Source of the DNA: Paraburkholderia sp.
GTDB lineage: Bacteria > Pseudomonadota > Gammaproteobacteria > Burkholderiales > Burkholderiaceae
DNA length: 64,000 bases
Reading direction: 5' to 3'
NCBI RefSeq assembly: GCF_028283785.1
Contig: NZ_JAPWKB010000019.1
Span: 888,001-952,000 of the forward strand
Positions 16,151 to 25,268 of the stretch are shown one piece after another. The translations under genes were made by a program, and so were the position numbers. The notes beneath the pieces are model-generated. The model saw only the letters and a program-made list of their open reading frames with translations. It searched no databases and had not been told where the DNA came from. How positions within the stretch are numbered: the first letter of the stretch is position 1; each line of letters opens with the position of its first letter.

Positions 16151-16678
16151 ATGGCCTCGCTGAACGACAGCCACTTCGAACTTTTCAATCTGCCGGCGCA
16201 ATTCGCGCTCGACACGCCCACGCTCGATCACGCGTACCGCACGGTTCAGGCGCAAGTGCACCCCGACCGTTTTGCTGCCGCCGGCGACGCGCAAAAGCGC
16301 GTGGCGATGCAATGGGCGACGCGTGCGAACGAGGCGTACCAGACGCTGCGCGATCCGCTCAAACGCGCCACGTATCTGCTGGCTTTGCGCGATATCGATG
16401 TCGGCGCCGAGAACAACACGGCGATGGAACCGGCGTTCCTGATGCAGCAGATGGAATGGCGCGAAGGCATCGAAGACGCAGCGGCCGCGAAAAACGTCGA
16501 TGCGCTCGATGCGCTGCTCGTCGAGCTTCGCGGTGAAGAACGCGCGCGCTTCGATAAACTGGCGGCGCTGCTCGACAGCGGCGCGAACGCCGCGGCGAGC
16601 GAAGCGGTGCGCCAGTTGATGTTTATCGAACGCGTCGCCGCGGAGATCAGCGCGCAGATCGACCGGCTCGAAGACTGA
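16151..16678 (+). CDS. hscB: Fe-S assembly co-chaperone HscB (Hsc20)
   Basis: A 175-residue J-domain protein that brings IscU to HscA and stimulates its ATPase. The N-terminal J domain contains the HPD motif (QVHPDRFAAAG, about residue 36), and the C-terminal helical part (EPAFLMQQMEWRE, about 96-175) is the IscU-binding three-helix bundle. The start at 16151 (MASLNDSHFELFNL) matches family length; the frame extends upstream to 16085 without conservation. No strong ribosome site is seen. Confidence 0.93.
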   Translation: MASLNDSHFELFNLPAQFALDTPTLDHAYRTVQAQVHPDRFAAAGDAQKRVAMQWATRANEAYQTLRDPLKRATYLLALRDIDVGAENNTAMEPAFLMQQMEWREGIEDAAAAKNVDALDALLVELRGEERARFDKLAALLDSGANAAASEAVRQLMFIERVAAEISAQIDRLED

Positions 16679-16844
16679 TTGAACCCGGTCCGCGCGCCAG
16701 CCGCACGCACGCATCCCGCGCGAACATCACGCGTCAGAGTACGAGCGCAGCATACGTAGCCAGCCAGCGAACCCAGCCGCCAGCATTCCCCAGCAACGCG
16801 AATCAATCAGGAAGGGGCCGAACGCGCCCCGAAGAAGAATCCAG

Positions 16845-18716
16845 ATGGCCCTACTGCAAATTTCCGAACCCGGCATGGCGACGGCGCCGCATCAGCGGCG
16901 TCTCGCGGTCGGTATCGATCTCGGCACCACCAATTCCCTCGTCGCTGCCGTGCGTAGCGGTTCCCCGGACGTGTTGCCCGACGAAGACGGCCATATGCTG
17001 CTGCCGTCGGTCGTGCGCTATCTGGAGAAGGGCGGCCGCCGTATCGGCCGCACGGCGAAGGCCGAGGCGGCAAGCGATCCGCGCAACACCATCGTTTCGG
17101 TGAAACGCTTCATGGGACGCGGCAAGAGCGAAGTCGAAGGCGCGGAGAACGCACCGTACGACTTCGTCGACGCGCCCGGCATGGTGCAGATCCGCACGAT
17201 CGACGGCATCAAAAGCCCGGTCGAAGTGTCCGCCGAAATCCTCGCCACCTTGCGTCAGCGCGCCGAAGACACGCTCGGCGACGACCTGGTCGGCGCGGTG
17301 ATCACGGTGCCCGCGTATTTCGACGAAGCGCAGCGCCAGGCCACCAAAGACGCCGCGCGTCTCGCCGGCCTCAACGTGCTGCGTCTGCTGAACGAACCGA
17401 CGGCCGCCGCGATCGCGTACGGTCTCGACAACGGCTCCGAAGGCCTGTTCGCCGTCTACGATCTGGGCGGCGGCACGTTCGACCTGTCTATCCTCAAGCT
17501 GACCAAGGGCGTCTTCGAAGTGCTGGCGGCGGGCGGCGATTCCGCGCTCGGCGGCGACGACTTCGATCACGCGCTGTATCGCCACGTGCTGACGCAAGCG
17601 GGCATCGCAGCGGCCACGCTCGCGCCCGAAGACGTCCGGCTGTTGCTCGACGCTGTCCGCGTGACGAAGGAAGCGCTGTCGGATGCACCGGCCGCTGCGT
17701 TGAACGTGACGCTGTCGAACGGCACGACGATCGATCAGACAATCGACGAAGCGAGCTTCGAGGCGATCACGCAGGCGCTGGTTCAGCGCACACTCGGTCC
17801 GACGAAGAAGGCGCTGCGCGACGCGAAGGTGACGCCCGCTGAAATCAAGGGCGTGGTGCTGGTCGGCGGCGCGACGCGCATGCCGGTGGTGCGCCGCGCC
17901 GTGGAAACATTCTTCGGCCAGCCGCCGCTGATCAATCTCGATCCAGACCAGGTGGTCGCGCTCGGCGCGGCGATCCAGGCCGATCTGCTCGCGGGCAACC
18001 GCAGCGCGGACGGCGAAGACTGGTTGCTGCTCGACGTGATTCCGCTGTCGCTCGGCGTCGAAACGATGGGCGGTCTGACGGAAAAGATCATCCCGCGCAA
18101 TTCGACGATTCCGGTCGCGCGTGCGCAGGACTTCACCACGTTTAAAGACGGGCAGACGGCGATGGCGATCCACGTCGTGCAAGGCGAACGCGAACTGGTG
18201 AGCGATTGCCGCTCGCTCGCGCGCTTCGAGTTGCGCGGCATTCCGCCGATGGCCGCCGGCGCTGCGCGCATCCGCGTGACCTATCAGGTCGATGCGGATG
18301 GCCTGTTGTCGGTGTTCGCGCGCGAACAGTTGTCGGGCGTCGAGGCGTCGGTGGTGGTCAAGCCGTCGTATGGTCTCGCCGACGACGACATCGCGAAAAT
18401 GCTCGAAGACAGTTTCACGACCGCTGAAGTCGATATGCGCGCCCGCGCGCTGCGCGAAGCGCAGGTCGAGGCGCGTCGCGTGATCGAAGCGACCGATAGC
18501 GCGCTCGCCGCCGATGCCGAACTGCTCGACGACAGCGAACGTGCCGCACTCGACAGCTTGCTCGACGCGCTGCGCAAGCTCACGGACAGCGACGACGCCG
18601 ACACGATCGAAACCGCCACCAAGGCGCTGGCCGAAGGGACGGACGAATTCGCCGCGCGCCGGATGAACAAGGGCATCCGCCGCGCACTCGCCGGCAAGAA
18701 GCTCGACGAGATTTAA
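16845..18716 (+). CDS. hscA: Fe-S assembly chaperone HscA (Hsc66)
   Basis: A 623-residue Hsp70-family chaperone specialised for IscU cluster release. ATPase motifs are GIDLGTTNSLVA near the N-terminus, VPAYFDEAQRQATKDAA, LNEPTAAAIAYGLD and DLGGGTFDLSIL. The substrate-binding domain follows from about residue 390 (IPLSLGVETMGGLTEKIIPRNSTIPV). The start at 16845 has GAAGAAG upstream. It lies between hscB and fdx, 166 bp after hscB, in a gap with no recognisable feature. Confidence 0.97.
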   Translation: MALLQISEPGMATAPHQRRLAVGIDLGTTNSLVAAVRSGSPDVLPDEDGHMLLPSVVRYLEKGGRRIGRTAKAEAASDPRNTIVSVKRFMGRGKSEVEGAENAPYDFVDAPGMVQIRTIDGIKSPVEVSAEILATLRQRAEDTLGDDLVGAVITVPAYFDEAQRQATKDAARLAGLNVLRLLNEPTAAAIAYGLDNGSEGLFAVYDLGGGTFDLSILKLTKGVFEVLAAGGDSALGGDDFDHALYRHVLTQAGIAAATLAPEDVRLLLDAVRVTKEALSDAPAAALNVTLSNGTTIDQTIDEASFEAITQALVQRTLGPTKKALRDAKVTPAEIKGVVLVGGATRMPVVRRAVETFFGQPPLINLDPDQVVALGAAIQADLLAGNRSADGEDWLLLDVIPLSLGVETMGGLTEKIIPRNSTIPVARAQDFTTFKDGQTAMAIHVVQGERELVSDCRSLARFELRGIPPMAAGAARIRVTYQVDADGLLSVFAREQLSGVEASVVVKPSYGLADDDIAKMLEDSFTTAEVDMRARALREAQVEARRVIEATDSALAADAELLDDSERAALDSLLDALRKLTDSDDADTIETATKALAEGTDEFAARRMNKGIRRALAGKKLDEI

Positions 18717-18777
18717 ATTAGTAAAATGGTATCGCGCCGGAAGCCGGCCGCCGTACCTCAGATAAAACGGAAACCGT

Positions 18778-19119
18778 ATGCCTCAAATCGTTGTGCTGCC
18801 CCATGTCGAACTGTGCCCGGAAGGCGCGGTGATCGACGCCGTGCCGGGCAAGAGCGTCTGCGACAGCCTGCTCGAACATGGCATCGAAATCGAGCATGCG
18901 TGTGAGAAATCGTGCGCGTGCACGACGTGTCACGTGATCGTGCGTGAGGGTTTCGCCGCGTTGACGCCATCCGAGGAAGACGAGGACGATCTGCTGGACA
19001 AGGCGTGGGGTCTCGAACCCGAATCGCGTCTGTCCTGCCAGGCTATCGTTCCCGAAGAGGCCGATCTGGTGGTCGAAATTCCGCGTTACACGATCAACCA
19101 CGCGAAGGAGAATCACTAA
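18778..19119 (+). CDS. fdx: ISC-type [2Fe-2S] ferredoxin
   Basis: A 113-residue adrenodoxin-like ferredoxin that supplies electrons for cluster assembly on IscU. Predicted ligands are Cys42, Cys48, Cys51 and Cys87, with the extra Cys46 that is typical of the isc ferredoxin. It ends 16 bp before iscX. Confidence 0.96.
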   Translation: MPQIVVLPHVELCPEGAVIDAVPGKSVCDSLLEHGIEIEHACEKSCACTTCHVIVREGFAALTPSEEDEDDLLDKAWGLEPESRLSCQAIVPEEADLVVEIPRYTINHAKENH

Positions 19120-19135
19120 CAGGAGGCGAGCAGCC

Positions 19136-19333
19136 ATGAAGTGGACCGACACGCAAGACATCGCGATGGCCCTGACGGACAAGCACCCGGAAGTGGACCC
19201 ACAACAGATCCGCTTTACCGATCTGCATAAGTGGGTGACGGATCTGGAAGGTTTCGACGACGATCCCAGCCGCTCGAACGAAAAGATCCTCGAAGCGATC
19301 CAGACTGCGTGGATCGAAGACGCGGATTACTGA
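19136..19333 (+). CDS. iscX: Fe-S cluster assembly protein IscX
   Basis: A 65-residue acidic protein (MKWTDTQDIAMALTDKHPEVDP, DDPSRSNEKILEAIQTAWIEDADY) of the IscX/YfhJ family, which binds IscS and iron and modulates desulfurase activity. It has an AGGAGGCGAG ribosome site. It is the last gene of the operon, before a strong terminator. Confidence 0.95.
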   Translation: MKWTDTQDIAMALTDKHPEVDPQQIRFTDLHKWVTDLEGFDDDPSRSNEKILEAIQTAWIEDADY

Positions 19334-19361
19334 GCGGTTCACGTTGATCCGCCAAAGATAG

Positions 19362-19397
19362 AAAAAGGCGATTTCCCGGAAGGGAAATCGCCTTTTT
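19362..19397. terminator. Bidirectional terminator ending the isc operon
   Basis: A 16-bp perfect stem (19362-19377 with 19382-19397) with GGAA loop, A tract left and T tract right. It also serves the convergent glycine-zipper gene. Confidence 0.92.
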
Positions 19398-19431
19398 TTC
19401 GTTGCGGCTCAGGAATTCGCGCGGATGCGTG

Positions 19432-20127
19432 TCAGCCCGCCGCGACCAGCGTGCCATTCTCGATGCGCACGCGTTGACTTTGGGCGAACGGCGGCGCTTC
19501 GTGATACGTGAAATAACGGGTCTTGCCGCCTTCCATATGCACGCGCACCGAGTACGACGTCGTACTGCGGATGTGTTTTTCGACCGAGTTCCCGGCCAGA
19601 CCGCCGCCGACCGCGCCGAGCAGTGTCATCGCGGTCCGTCCGCCGCCGCTGCCGAACTGATTGCCGACGACGCCACCCGCCACCGCACCGCCAACCGCAC
19701 CGATCCCGGTGCCGTGGCCTTCCTGCTTGACTGCGGAAATCGCGACCACGGTGCCGCACGTCGAGCAATACGACGGCGCGGCCGGTTGCGGCTGTTGCGC
19801 GTACTGCGGCGCGGGTTGTGCGGGCGCCTGTTGCGTCGGCGCCGGTTCCGGCGTGCGTGCGGCTTGGGTCGCTTGCGCCTGCTGTTGCTGCGCTTGCTGC
19901 TGTTGCGCGTACGTCGACGGGTTCGCCGAGTCTACGACCGGCTGCGACGCGATCTGCGCCGATTGCGTCTGGTCGGTTTGCGCGCCATTGCTCGACGCTT
20001 TCGGAAATAGACCGGTGACGGCCGCCGTCGCGGCGAGACTGGCGATGATGACCGCACCGGCCGCCGTGGCGACGAGCGGATGAAGGCGGCGAGTGGGCGC
20101 GGGCTTTTGATCGACTGGATTGTTCAT
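19432..20127 (-). CDS. Glycine-zipper 2TM-domain membrane protein
   Basis: A 231-residue protein. Residues about 20-40 are a hydrophobic anchor (ATAAGAVIIASLAATAAV), followed by a Gln/Ala/Pro-rich linker and a cysteine pair (YCSTCG). A glycine-zipper segment (GIGAVGGAVAGGVVGNQFG and LLGAVGGGLAGNSVEK, about 140-180) of the Rick_17kDa/SlyB type comes next, then a small C-terminal domain (SYSVRVHMEGGKTRYFTYHEAP). Such proteins are envelope components of unclear function. The start has GGAGGCCAACC. Single gene, convergent with isc. Confidence 0.8.
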   Translation of the reverse strand: MNNPVDQKPAPTRRLHPLVATAAGAVIIASLAATAAVTGLFPKASSNGAQTDQTQSAQIASQPVVDSANPSTYAQQQQAQQQQAQATQAARTPEPAPTQQAPAQPAPQYAQQPQPAAPSYCSTCGTVVAISAVKQEGHGTGIGAVGGAVAGGVVGNQFGSGGGRTAMTLLGAVGGGLAGNSVEKHIRSTTSYSVRVHMEGGKTRYFTYHEAPPFAQSQRVRIENGTLVAAG

Positions 20128-20385
20128 GGTTGGCCTCCGTCTAGGCAGAGTCGAGTGTTATCTCGCTCAAGTGTCCGGGATTCCGGGGTGAGCAGGGTTT
20201 CAACTTGTAACCGAAATCGGCGCGCGTCGTCCGTGCTGTGTACACGCCCGGCCGGAACCTCAGGCGGGCCGGGATTTTCCGGGCGCCCGGCTGGCGGGCG
20301 CTGCGCGGAGGTTCCGCAGCTTTTACCGATGGTTACAAAGCCTTGCGGGCTTTTGTCCGTCCATGCTCACCAACGATGTAGCAAT

Positions 20386-20417
20386 AAAAAAGCCCGGCGC
20401 GCGGCCGGGCTTTTTTT
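20386..20417. terminator. Terminator after lysS
   Basis: A GCCCGGC/GCCGGGC hairpin with A tract and T tract, 45 bp beyond the lysS stop when read on the minus strand. The rest of the 335-bp gap 20128-20462 shows no gene. Confidence 0.85.
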
Positions 20418-20462
20418 CGTCTGCGAAAGACCGCCTGAAAAGGGCGGTGCAGCACGCGATTG

Positions 20463-21989
20463 TCAGTCTTCGCGACGCAGATGCGGGAACAGGATCACAT
20501 CGCGGATATTTGCGCTGTCCGTCAGCAGCATGATCAGACGGTCGATGCCGATCCCGCAGCCACCGGCGGGCGGCATGCCGTATTCGAGCGCGCGAATGTA
20601 GTCGGCGTCGTAGAACATCGCTTCTTCGTCGCCGGCGTCTTTCTGATCGACCTGCTTCTGGAAGCGCGCGGCCTGATCTTCCGGATCGTTCAGCTCCGAG
20701 AAGCCGTTGGCGATCTCGCGACCCGTGATGAACAGTTCGTAACGCTCGGTGATGCCCGGCACCGTGTCCGATTCGCGCGCGAGCGGCGACACTTCGATCG
20801 GGTAATCGATGATGAAGGTCGGCTCCCACAATTGCGATTCGGCGGTTTCCTCGAACAGCGCGAGTTGCAGCGCGCCGATGCCCGCGTTCAGGAATTGCGG
20901 CTGCGACGCGTCCACACCGAACTTCTTCAGTTCGACGCGCAGGAAATCGCCGTCGGCCAGTTGCGCGTCCGTGTATTGCGGCGCGTATTTCTGGATGGCT
21001 TGCGTGATCGTCAGCCGATGGAACGGCTTCGCCAGATCCAGCTCGCGGCCCTGATACGTGATCGACGCGCTGCCGAGCGAATCGACCGCCGCCTGGCGGA
21101 TCAACGCTTCGGTGAAGTCCATCAGCCACTTGTAATCGGTGTAGGCCGCGTAGTACTCGATCATCGTGAACTCGGGGTTGTGCCGGACCGACACGCCTTC
21201 GTTACGGAAATTGCGGTTGATCTCGAACACGCGCTCGAAGCCGCCGACCACCAGCCGCTTCAGGTACAGCTCCGGCGCGATACGCAGGAACATCTGCATA
21301 TCGAGCGCGTTGTGGTGCGTGGTGAACGGCTTGGCCGCCGCGCCGCCGGGAATCGGGTGCAGCATCGGCGTTTCGACTTCCATGAAGTCGGCGTCGGCCA
21401 TGTATTTGCGGATCGACGCGATCGCCTTGGTGCGCGCGACGAAAGTCTTGCGGGTATCCGGCGTGACGATCAGATCGACGTAGCGCTGGCGATAGCGCAT
21501 TTCCTGGTCGGACAGACCGTGGAACTTGTCGGGCAACGGACGCAGCGACTTCGACAGCAGACGCAACTCCGTGCAACGCACCGACAGCTCGCCCTTGTTG
21601 GTGCGGAACAGCACGCCGCGCGCGGCGACGATATCGCCCAGATCCCACTTCTTGAACGCGTCGTAGATGTCCTGGCCGACGTCGGCGGGCGTGATGAAGA
21701 ACTGGATCTGACCCGAACCGTCGCGCACCGTCGCGAAGCTTGCCTTGCCCATCACGCGCTTGAGCATCATCCGGCCGGCGATGGCGACCTGAAGCGGATT
21801 CGCCTCGAGCGCTTCCTTGTCGGTGTCGGCGTACTGGGTTTGCAGATCGGCGGCGTGGTGGGTCGGACGGAAGTCGTTCGGATAGGCGATGCCCTGTTCA
21901 CGCAACGCGCGCAGTTTTTCACGGCGCTCGGTGATGATCTGGTTTTCGTCCAGTTCGGTGACGGCGTTCGTCTGGGTCGGTTCGGTCAT
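20463..21989 (-). CDS. lysS: Lysyl-tRNA synthetase, class II
   Basis: A 508-residue enzyme that charges tRNA-Lys. It has an N-terminal OB-fold anticodon-binding domain (about 65-175, AIAGRMMLKRVMGKASFATVRDG) and the class II catalytic core with motif 2 (RNFRNEGVSVRHNPEFTMIEYY) and motif 3 (GIGIDRLIMLLTDS). Length matches E. coli LysS (505). It is the last gene of a minus-strand group rpfE-like, recJ, prfB, lysS. The 253 bp between prfB and lysS hold nothing I can identify. Confidence 0.97.
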   Translation of the reverse strand: MTEPTQTNAVTELDENQIITERREKLRALREQGIAYPNDFRPTHHAADLQTQYADTDKEALEANPLQVAIAGRMMLKRVMGKASFATVRDGSGQIQFFITPADVGQDIYDAFKKWDLGDIVAARGVLFRTNKGELSVRCTELRLLSKSLRPLPDKFHGLSDQEMRYRQRYVDLIVTPDTRKTFVARTKAIASIRKYMADADFMEVETPMLHPIPGGAAAKPFTTHHNALDMQMFLRIAPELYLKRLVVGGFERVFEINRNFRNEGVSVRHNPEFTMIEYYAAYTDYKWLMDFTEALIRQAAVDSLGSASITYQGRELDLAKPFHRLTITQAIQKYAPQYTDAQLADGDFLRVELKKFGVDASQPQFLNAGIGALQLALFEETAESQLWEPTFIIDYPIEVSPLARESDTVPGITERYELFITGREIANGFSELNDPEDQAARFQKQVDQKDAGDEEAMFYDADYIRALEYGMPPAGGCGIGIDRLIMLLTDSANIRDVILFPHLRRED

Positions 21990-22242
21990 GGTGGTTCGTA
22001 TTCGGTGGTGACGGTGAGCGGCTCACGCGCCGGTTTCGCTGGAGGCGTGCTTGCGGATGTGCGGCTTCGGGCTGTCCAGCGCTCGCGTGGCGCCCGGTGC
22101 GTGGAAACGCGGGCAGCGCCAGGCGCACGAGATGGACACGCTGCGCGAACGGGACGCGCGGTGCAACGGACTGCAAAAACGGCGGACGCGCAATGTGTGA
22201 CCGGAGCGGCGGCGGCGATGCAGGCCGCCGCGCTCCCGGCGC

Positions 22243-23347
22243 TTACACGCCCTGTTTCAGGCTCGCGCTGATGAACGGATCGAGATCGCCGTCCAGCACG
22301 CTCTTCGTGTTGCTGATTTCAACGTTGGTGCGCAAATCCTTGATACGGCTGTTATCGAGCACGTACGAGCGGATCTGATGGCCCCAGCCCACATCGGTCT
22401 TGCCGGCTTCGAGGCGGTCCTGCTCTTCCTGACGCTTGCGGATTTCCGCTTCGTACAGGCGCGACTTCAGCATGGCCATTGCTTCGGCGCGGTTGCGGTG
22501 CTGCGAACGGTCGTTCTGGCACTGCACGACGATGCCCGACGGCATGTGCGTGATACGCACGGCGGAATCGGTCTTGTTGATGTGCTGACCGCCCGCGCCT
22601 GACGCACGATACGTGTCGATGCGCAGATCGGCCGGGTTGACGTCCACTTCGATCGAATCGTCGATTTCCGGATACACGAACACCGACGAGAACGACGTAT
22701 GACGGCCGCCCGACGAATCGAACGGCGACTTGCGCACGAGGCGGTGCACGCCGGTTTCGGTGCGCAAAAAGCCGTATGCGTATTCGCCTTCGATCTTGAT
22801 CGTCGCGTTCTTGATGCCGGCGACGTCGCCTTCGGTTTCTTCGAGCACTTCGGTCTTGAAGCCCTTGCGCTCGCAGTAACGCAAATACTGACGCAGCAGC
22901 ATCGACGCCCAGTCGCACGCTTCGGTGCCGCCGGCGCCCGCCTGGATGTCGAGGAACGCGTTGTTCGGATCGGCCGGTTTGGAGAACATCCGGCGGAATT
23001 CCATGTCGGCGACGCGTGCTTCGAGGCCGGCCGCGTCGCTTTCACACGAGATCAGCGTGTCTTCGTCGGCTTCCTCGCGCGCCATCTCGAACAGATCCTG
23101 CGTATCGCGCAGGTCGGTGTCGAGCGCGTTCAGCTTGCCGACGACGTCGTCGAGCAGCTTCTTTTCACGACCGAGCGCTTGCGCGTGCTTCGAGTCGTTC
23201 CAGACGTTCGGGTCTTCGAGTTCCTGATTGACTTCGATCAGACGTATCGACTTGTTATCGTAGTCAAAGATACCCCCGTAGCTCGCCCGCGCGATGGCGC
23301 AGGTCTGCCAGAGAGGCTTCGATCGCATTGAGACGTTCCGCTTCCAT
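22243..23347 (-). CDS. prfB: Peptide chain release factor 2, with programmed +1 frameshift
   Basis: RF2 of 367 residues, which releases peptides at UGA and UAA codons. Translation starts at 23347 (MEAERLNAIEASLADLRHRA), meets an in-frame TGA at codon 28 (23266-23264) and continues in the +1 frame as DYDNKSIRLIEV. The slippery site is CTT-TGA-C with the Shine-Dalgarno-like CGGGGG just upstream, the classic RF2 autoregulatory arrangement. The stop-recognition tripeptide SPF (RKSPFDSSGG) and the catalytic GGQ (252-254) are present. Annotation that ignores the shift would give a false long or truncated frame. It lies between recJ and lysS. Confidence 0.97.
23263..23276 (-). promoter_or_regulatory. 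RF2 programmed frameshift site
   Basis: On the minus strand: GGGGG, three-base gap TAT, CTT TGA C. Low RF2 lets the ribosome slip +1 on CTT and read GAC, so RF2 controls its own synthesis. The architecture is the well-known bacterial one. Confidence 0.95.
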
Positions 23348-23477
23348 ATCGATCTAGTTCGGCTTTCTTGAAAAGGGGAAATTATAGCCGATCGGAGGGC
23401 GCCGCCGGGCGCATGAGCGCGCCGCGGCGGCGGATCGAAGCAGGATTTCGCCGCTTTTCGGCGTGGTTTGACGCCGT

Positions 23478-25193
23478 TCAGGCGGCTGCGTGCTCGACGA
23501 TCAGTTGCACGCGCGACACGCCGTTCCACGTATCGCTCGACAACCGGTACGCGACGGTCGTGCGGGCCGGCAGCAGGTCGGTGTGGTTGAACCAGATTGC
23601 ATTGAAACGCTGACGGCCGCGCAGCAGTTGCAGCTTCAGATGCTTGTCCTTGACCAGCGCCTGCGACGCGATGTCGAATTCGCCGGAAAAAACCGGCGCA
23701 GGGAAGCCTTGTCCCCACACGGCGGCGTCGAGCATTTCGACGAATTGCGGCGTGAAATACGCGTCTTCGAGGTCGCCGTCGGTTTCGACCGTGCGCGCGA
23801 GCGCGTCGTCGGACAGCCATTCGCGTCCGACCGCCTCGAACGCGGCCGTGAAGCGCGGCACGTCGGCGGCGGCCAGCGTGAGGCCGGCGGCCATCGCGTG
23901 ACCGCCGAACTTGACGATCATGCCGGGTTCGCGCTTCGAGATCAGGTCGAGCGCGTCGCGCAGATGGAAGCCGGGGATCGAGCGGCCGGAACCTTTGACC
24001 AGCACGCCGGTGTCGTCGGCGAGCGCGAAGGTGAACGACGGCCGGTGGAATTTCTCCTTCAGCCGGCCCGCGACGATCCCGATCACGCCCTGGTGCCACG
24101 TTTCGTTGAACAGCGTGATGGTGGCGTTGCCGGCGAGGCCGTCGGCGCCAGACAGATCGAGCGACGCCAGATCCTTCAGCGCCTGCGCCTGCATACCGGC
24201 CTCGATCTCGCGACGCTCGCGGTTCATCGTGTCCAGTTGCTGCGCGAGGTCCCACGCGCGGCCGATGTCGTCCGTAATCAGGCATTCGATCCCGAGCGAC
24301 ATGTCCGACAGCCGTCCGGCCGCGTTCAGGCGCGGGCCGAGCCCGAAGCCGAGGTCGAAGCCCGACGCGCTGCGCGCATCGCGGGCGGCGGCGCGAAACA
24401 GCGCGGCGATGCCAGGCTGCATCTTGCCCTTGCGGATGCGTTGCAGGCCTTGCGCGACCAGCACGCGATTATTGCCGTCGAGCTTGACGACGTCGGCGAC
24501 GGTGCCGAGCGCGACCAGGTCGAGCAGGCCGTCCAGACGCGGCTCGGGGCGCGCGTCGGAGAAGGCGCCACGGCGGCGCAATTCGGCACGCAACGCGAGC
24601 AGCACGTAAAACATCACGCCGACCCCGGCGATGCACTTGCTCGGAAACGTACATTCCGGCTGGTTCGGATTGACGATGGCACGTGCGGCGGGCAATTCGT
24701 CGCCGGGCAAGTGATGGTCGGTCACCAGCACGTCGATGCCGAGCGCATTGGCCGCTTCGACGCCGTCGACGCTGGCGATGCCGTTGTCCACCGTGATCAG
24801 CATGTCCGGCTTGCGCTGCGCGGCCAGCGCGACGATTTCCGGCGTCAGGCCGTAGCCGTATTCGAAGCGGTTCGGCACCAGATAGTCGATTTGCGCGCCG
24901 AACATACGCAGCCCGCGAACCGCGACCGCACACGCGGTCGCGCCGTCGCAGTCGTAGTCGGCGATTACCAGCAGGCGGCGGTTTTGCCCGATTGCGTCGG
25001 CGAGCAGCGCGGCAGCGGCGTCGCAGCCTTTCAGCTGCGCGGGCGGCACGAGACGCGCGAGACCGGTTTCGATCTCGTCGGGCTGGCAGACGCCGCGCGA
25101 CGCGTACAGGCGCGCGAGCACCGGGTGCAGGCCGTGGCGGGTGAGGATTTCTGCGTCGACCGGGGAGCAGGCGCGGGTAACGATTCGGGTCAT
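23478..25193 (-). CDS. recJ: Single-stranded-DNA-specific exonuclease RecJ
   Basis: A 571-residue 5'-3' exonuclease of the DHH family used in recombination and mismatch repair. Catalytic motifs are DYDCDG (79-84), VDNG (135-138) and DHH (159-161, in VTDHHLPGDELP). The DHHA1 motif is KFGGHAMAAGLTL. Length is normal for RecJ. It lies 75 bp downstream of the RpfE-like gene and 130 bp upstream of prfB. This recJ/rpfE/prfB/lysS neighbourhood resembles the Xanthomonas rpf locus flank. Confidence 0.96.
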   Translation of the reverse strand: MTRIVTRACSPVDAEILTRHGLHPVLARLYASRGVCQPDEIETGLARLVPPAQLKGCDAAAALLADAIGQNRRLLVIADYDCDGATACAVAVRGLRMFGAQIDYLVPNRFEYGYGLTPEIVALAAQRKPDMLITVDNGIASVDGVEAANALGIDVLVTDHHLPGDELPAARAIVNPNQPECTFPSKCIAGVGVMFYVLLALRAELRRRGAFSDARPEPRLDGLLDLVALGTVADVVKLDGNNRVLVAQGLQRIRKGKMQPGIAALFRAAARDARSASGFDLGFGLGPRLNAAGRLSDMSLGIECLITDDIGRAWDLAQQLDTMNRERREIEAGMQAQALKDLASLDLSGADGLAGNATITLFNETWHQGVIGIVAGRLKEKFHRPSFTFALADDTGVLVKGSGRSIPGFHLRDALDLISKREPGMIVKFGGHAMAAGLTLAAADVPRFTAAFEAVGREWLSDDALARTVETDGDLEDAYFTPQFVEMLDAAVWGQGFPAPVFSGEFDIASQALVKDKHLKLQLLRGRQRFNAIWFNHTDLLPARTTVAYRLSSDTWNGVSRVQLIVEHAAA

Positions 25194-25268
25194 GCGGTCA
25201 GGCCGGAAAACAAGCGGTTTGGTTCGGGTGATGGCGTTCGGTGCGCGCGGCCAGGCCGCGCGTTCGCA

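Noticed and set aside
22243..24285. Long continuous frame joining prfB with antisense-like sequence in recJ
   Set aside because: RF2 actually starts in another frame at 23347 and enters this frame by +1 slippage.
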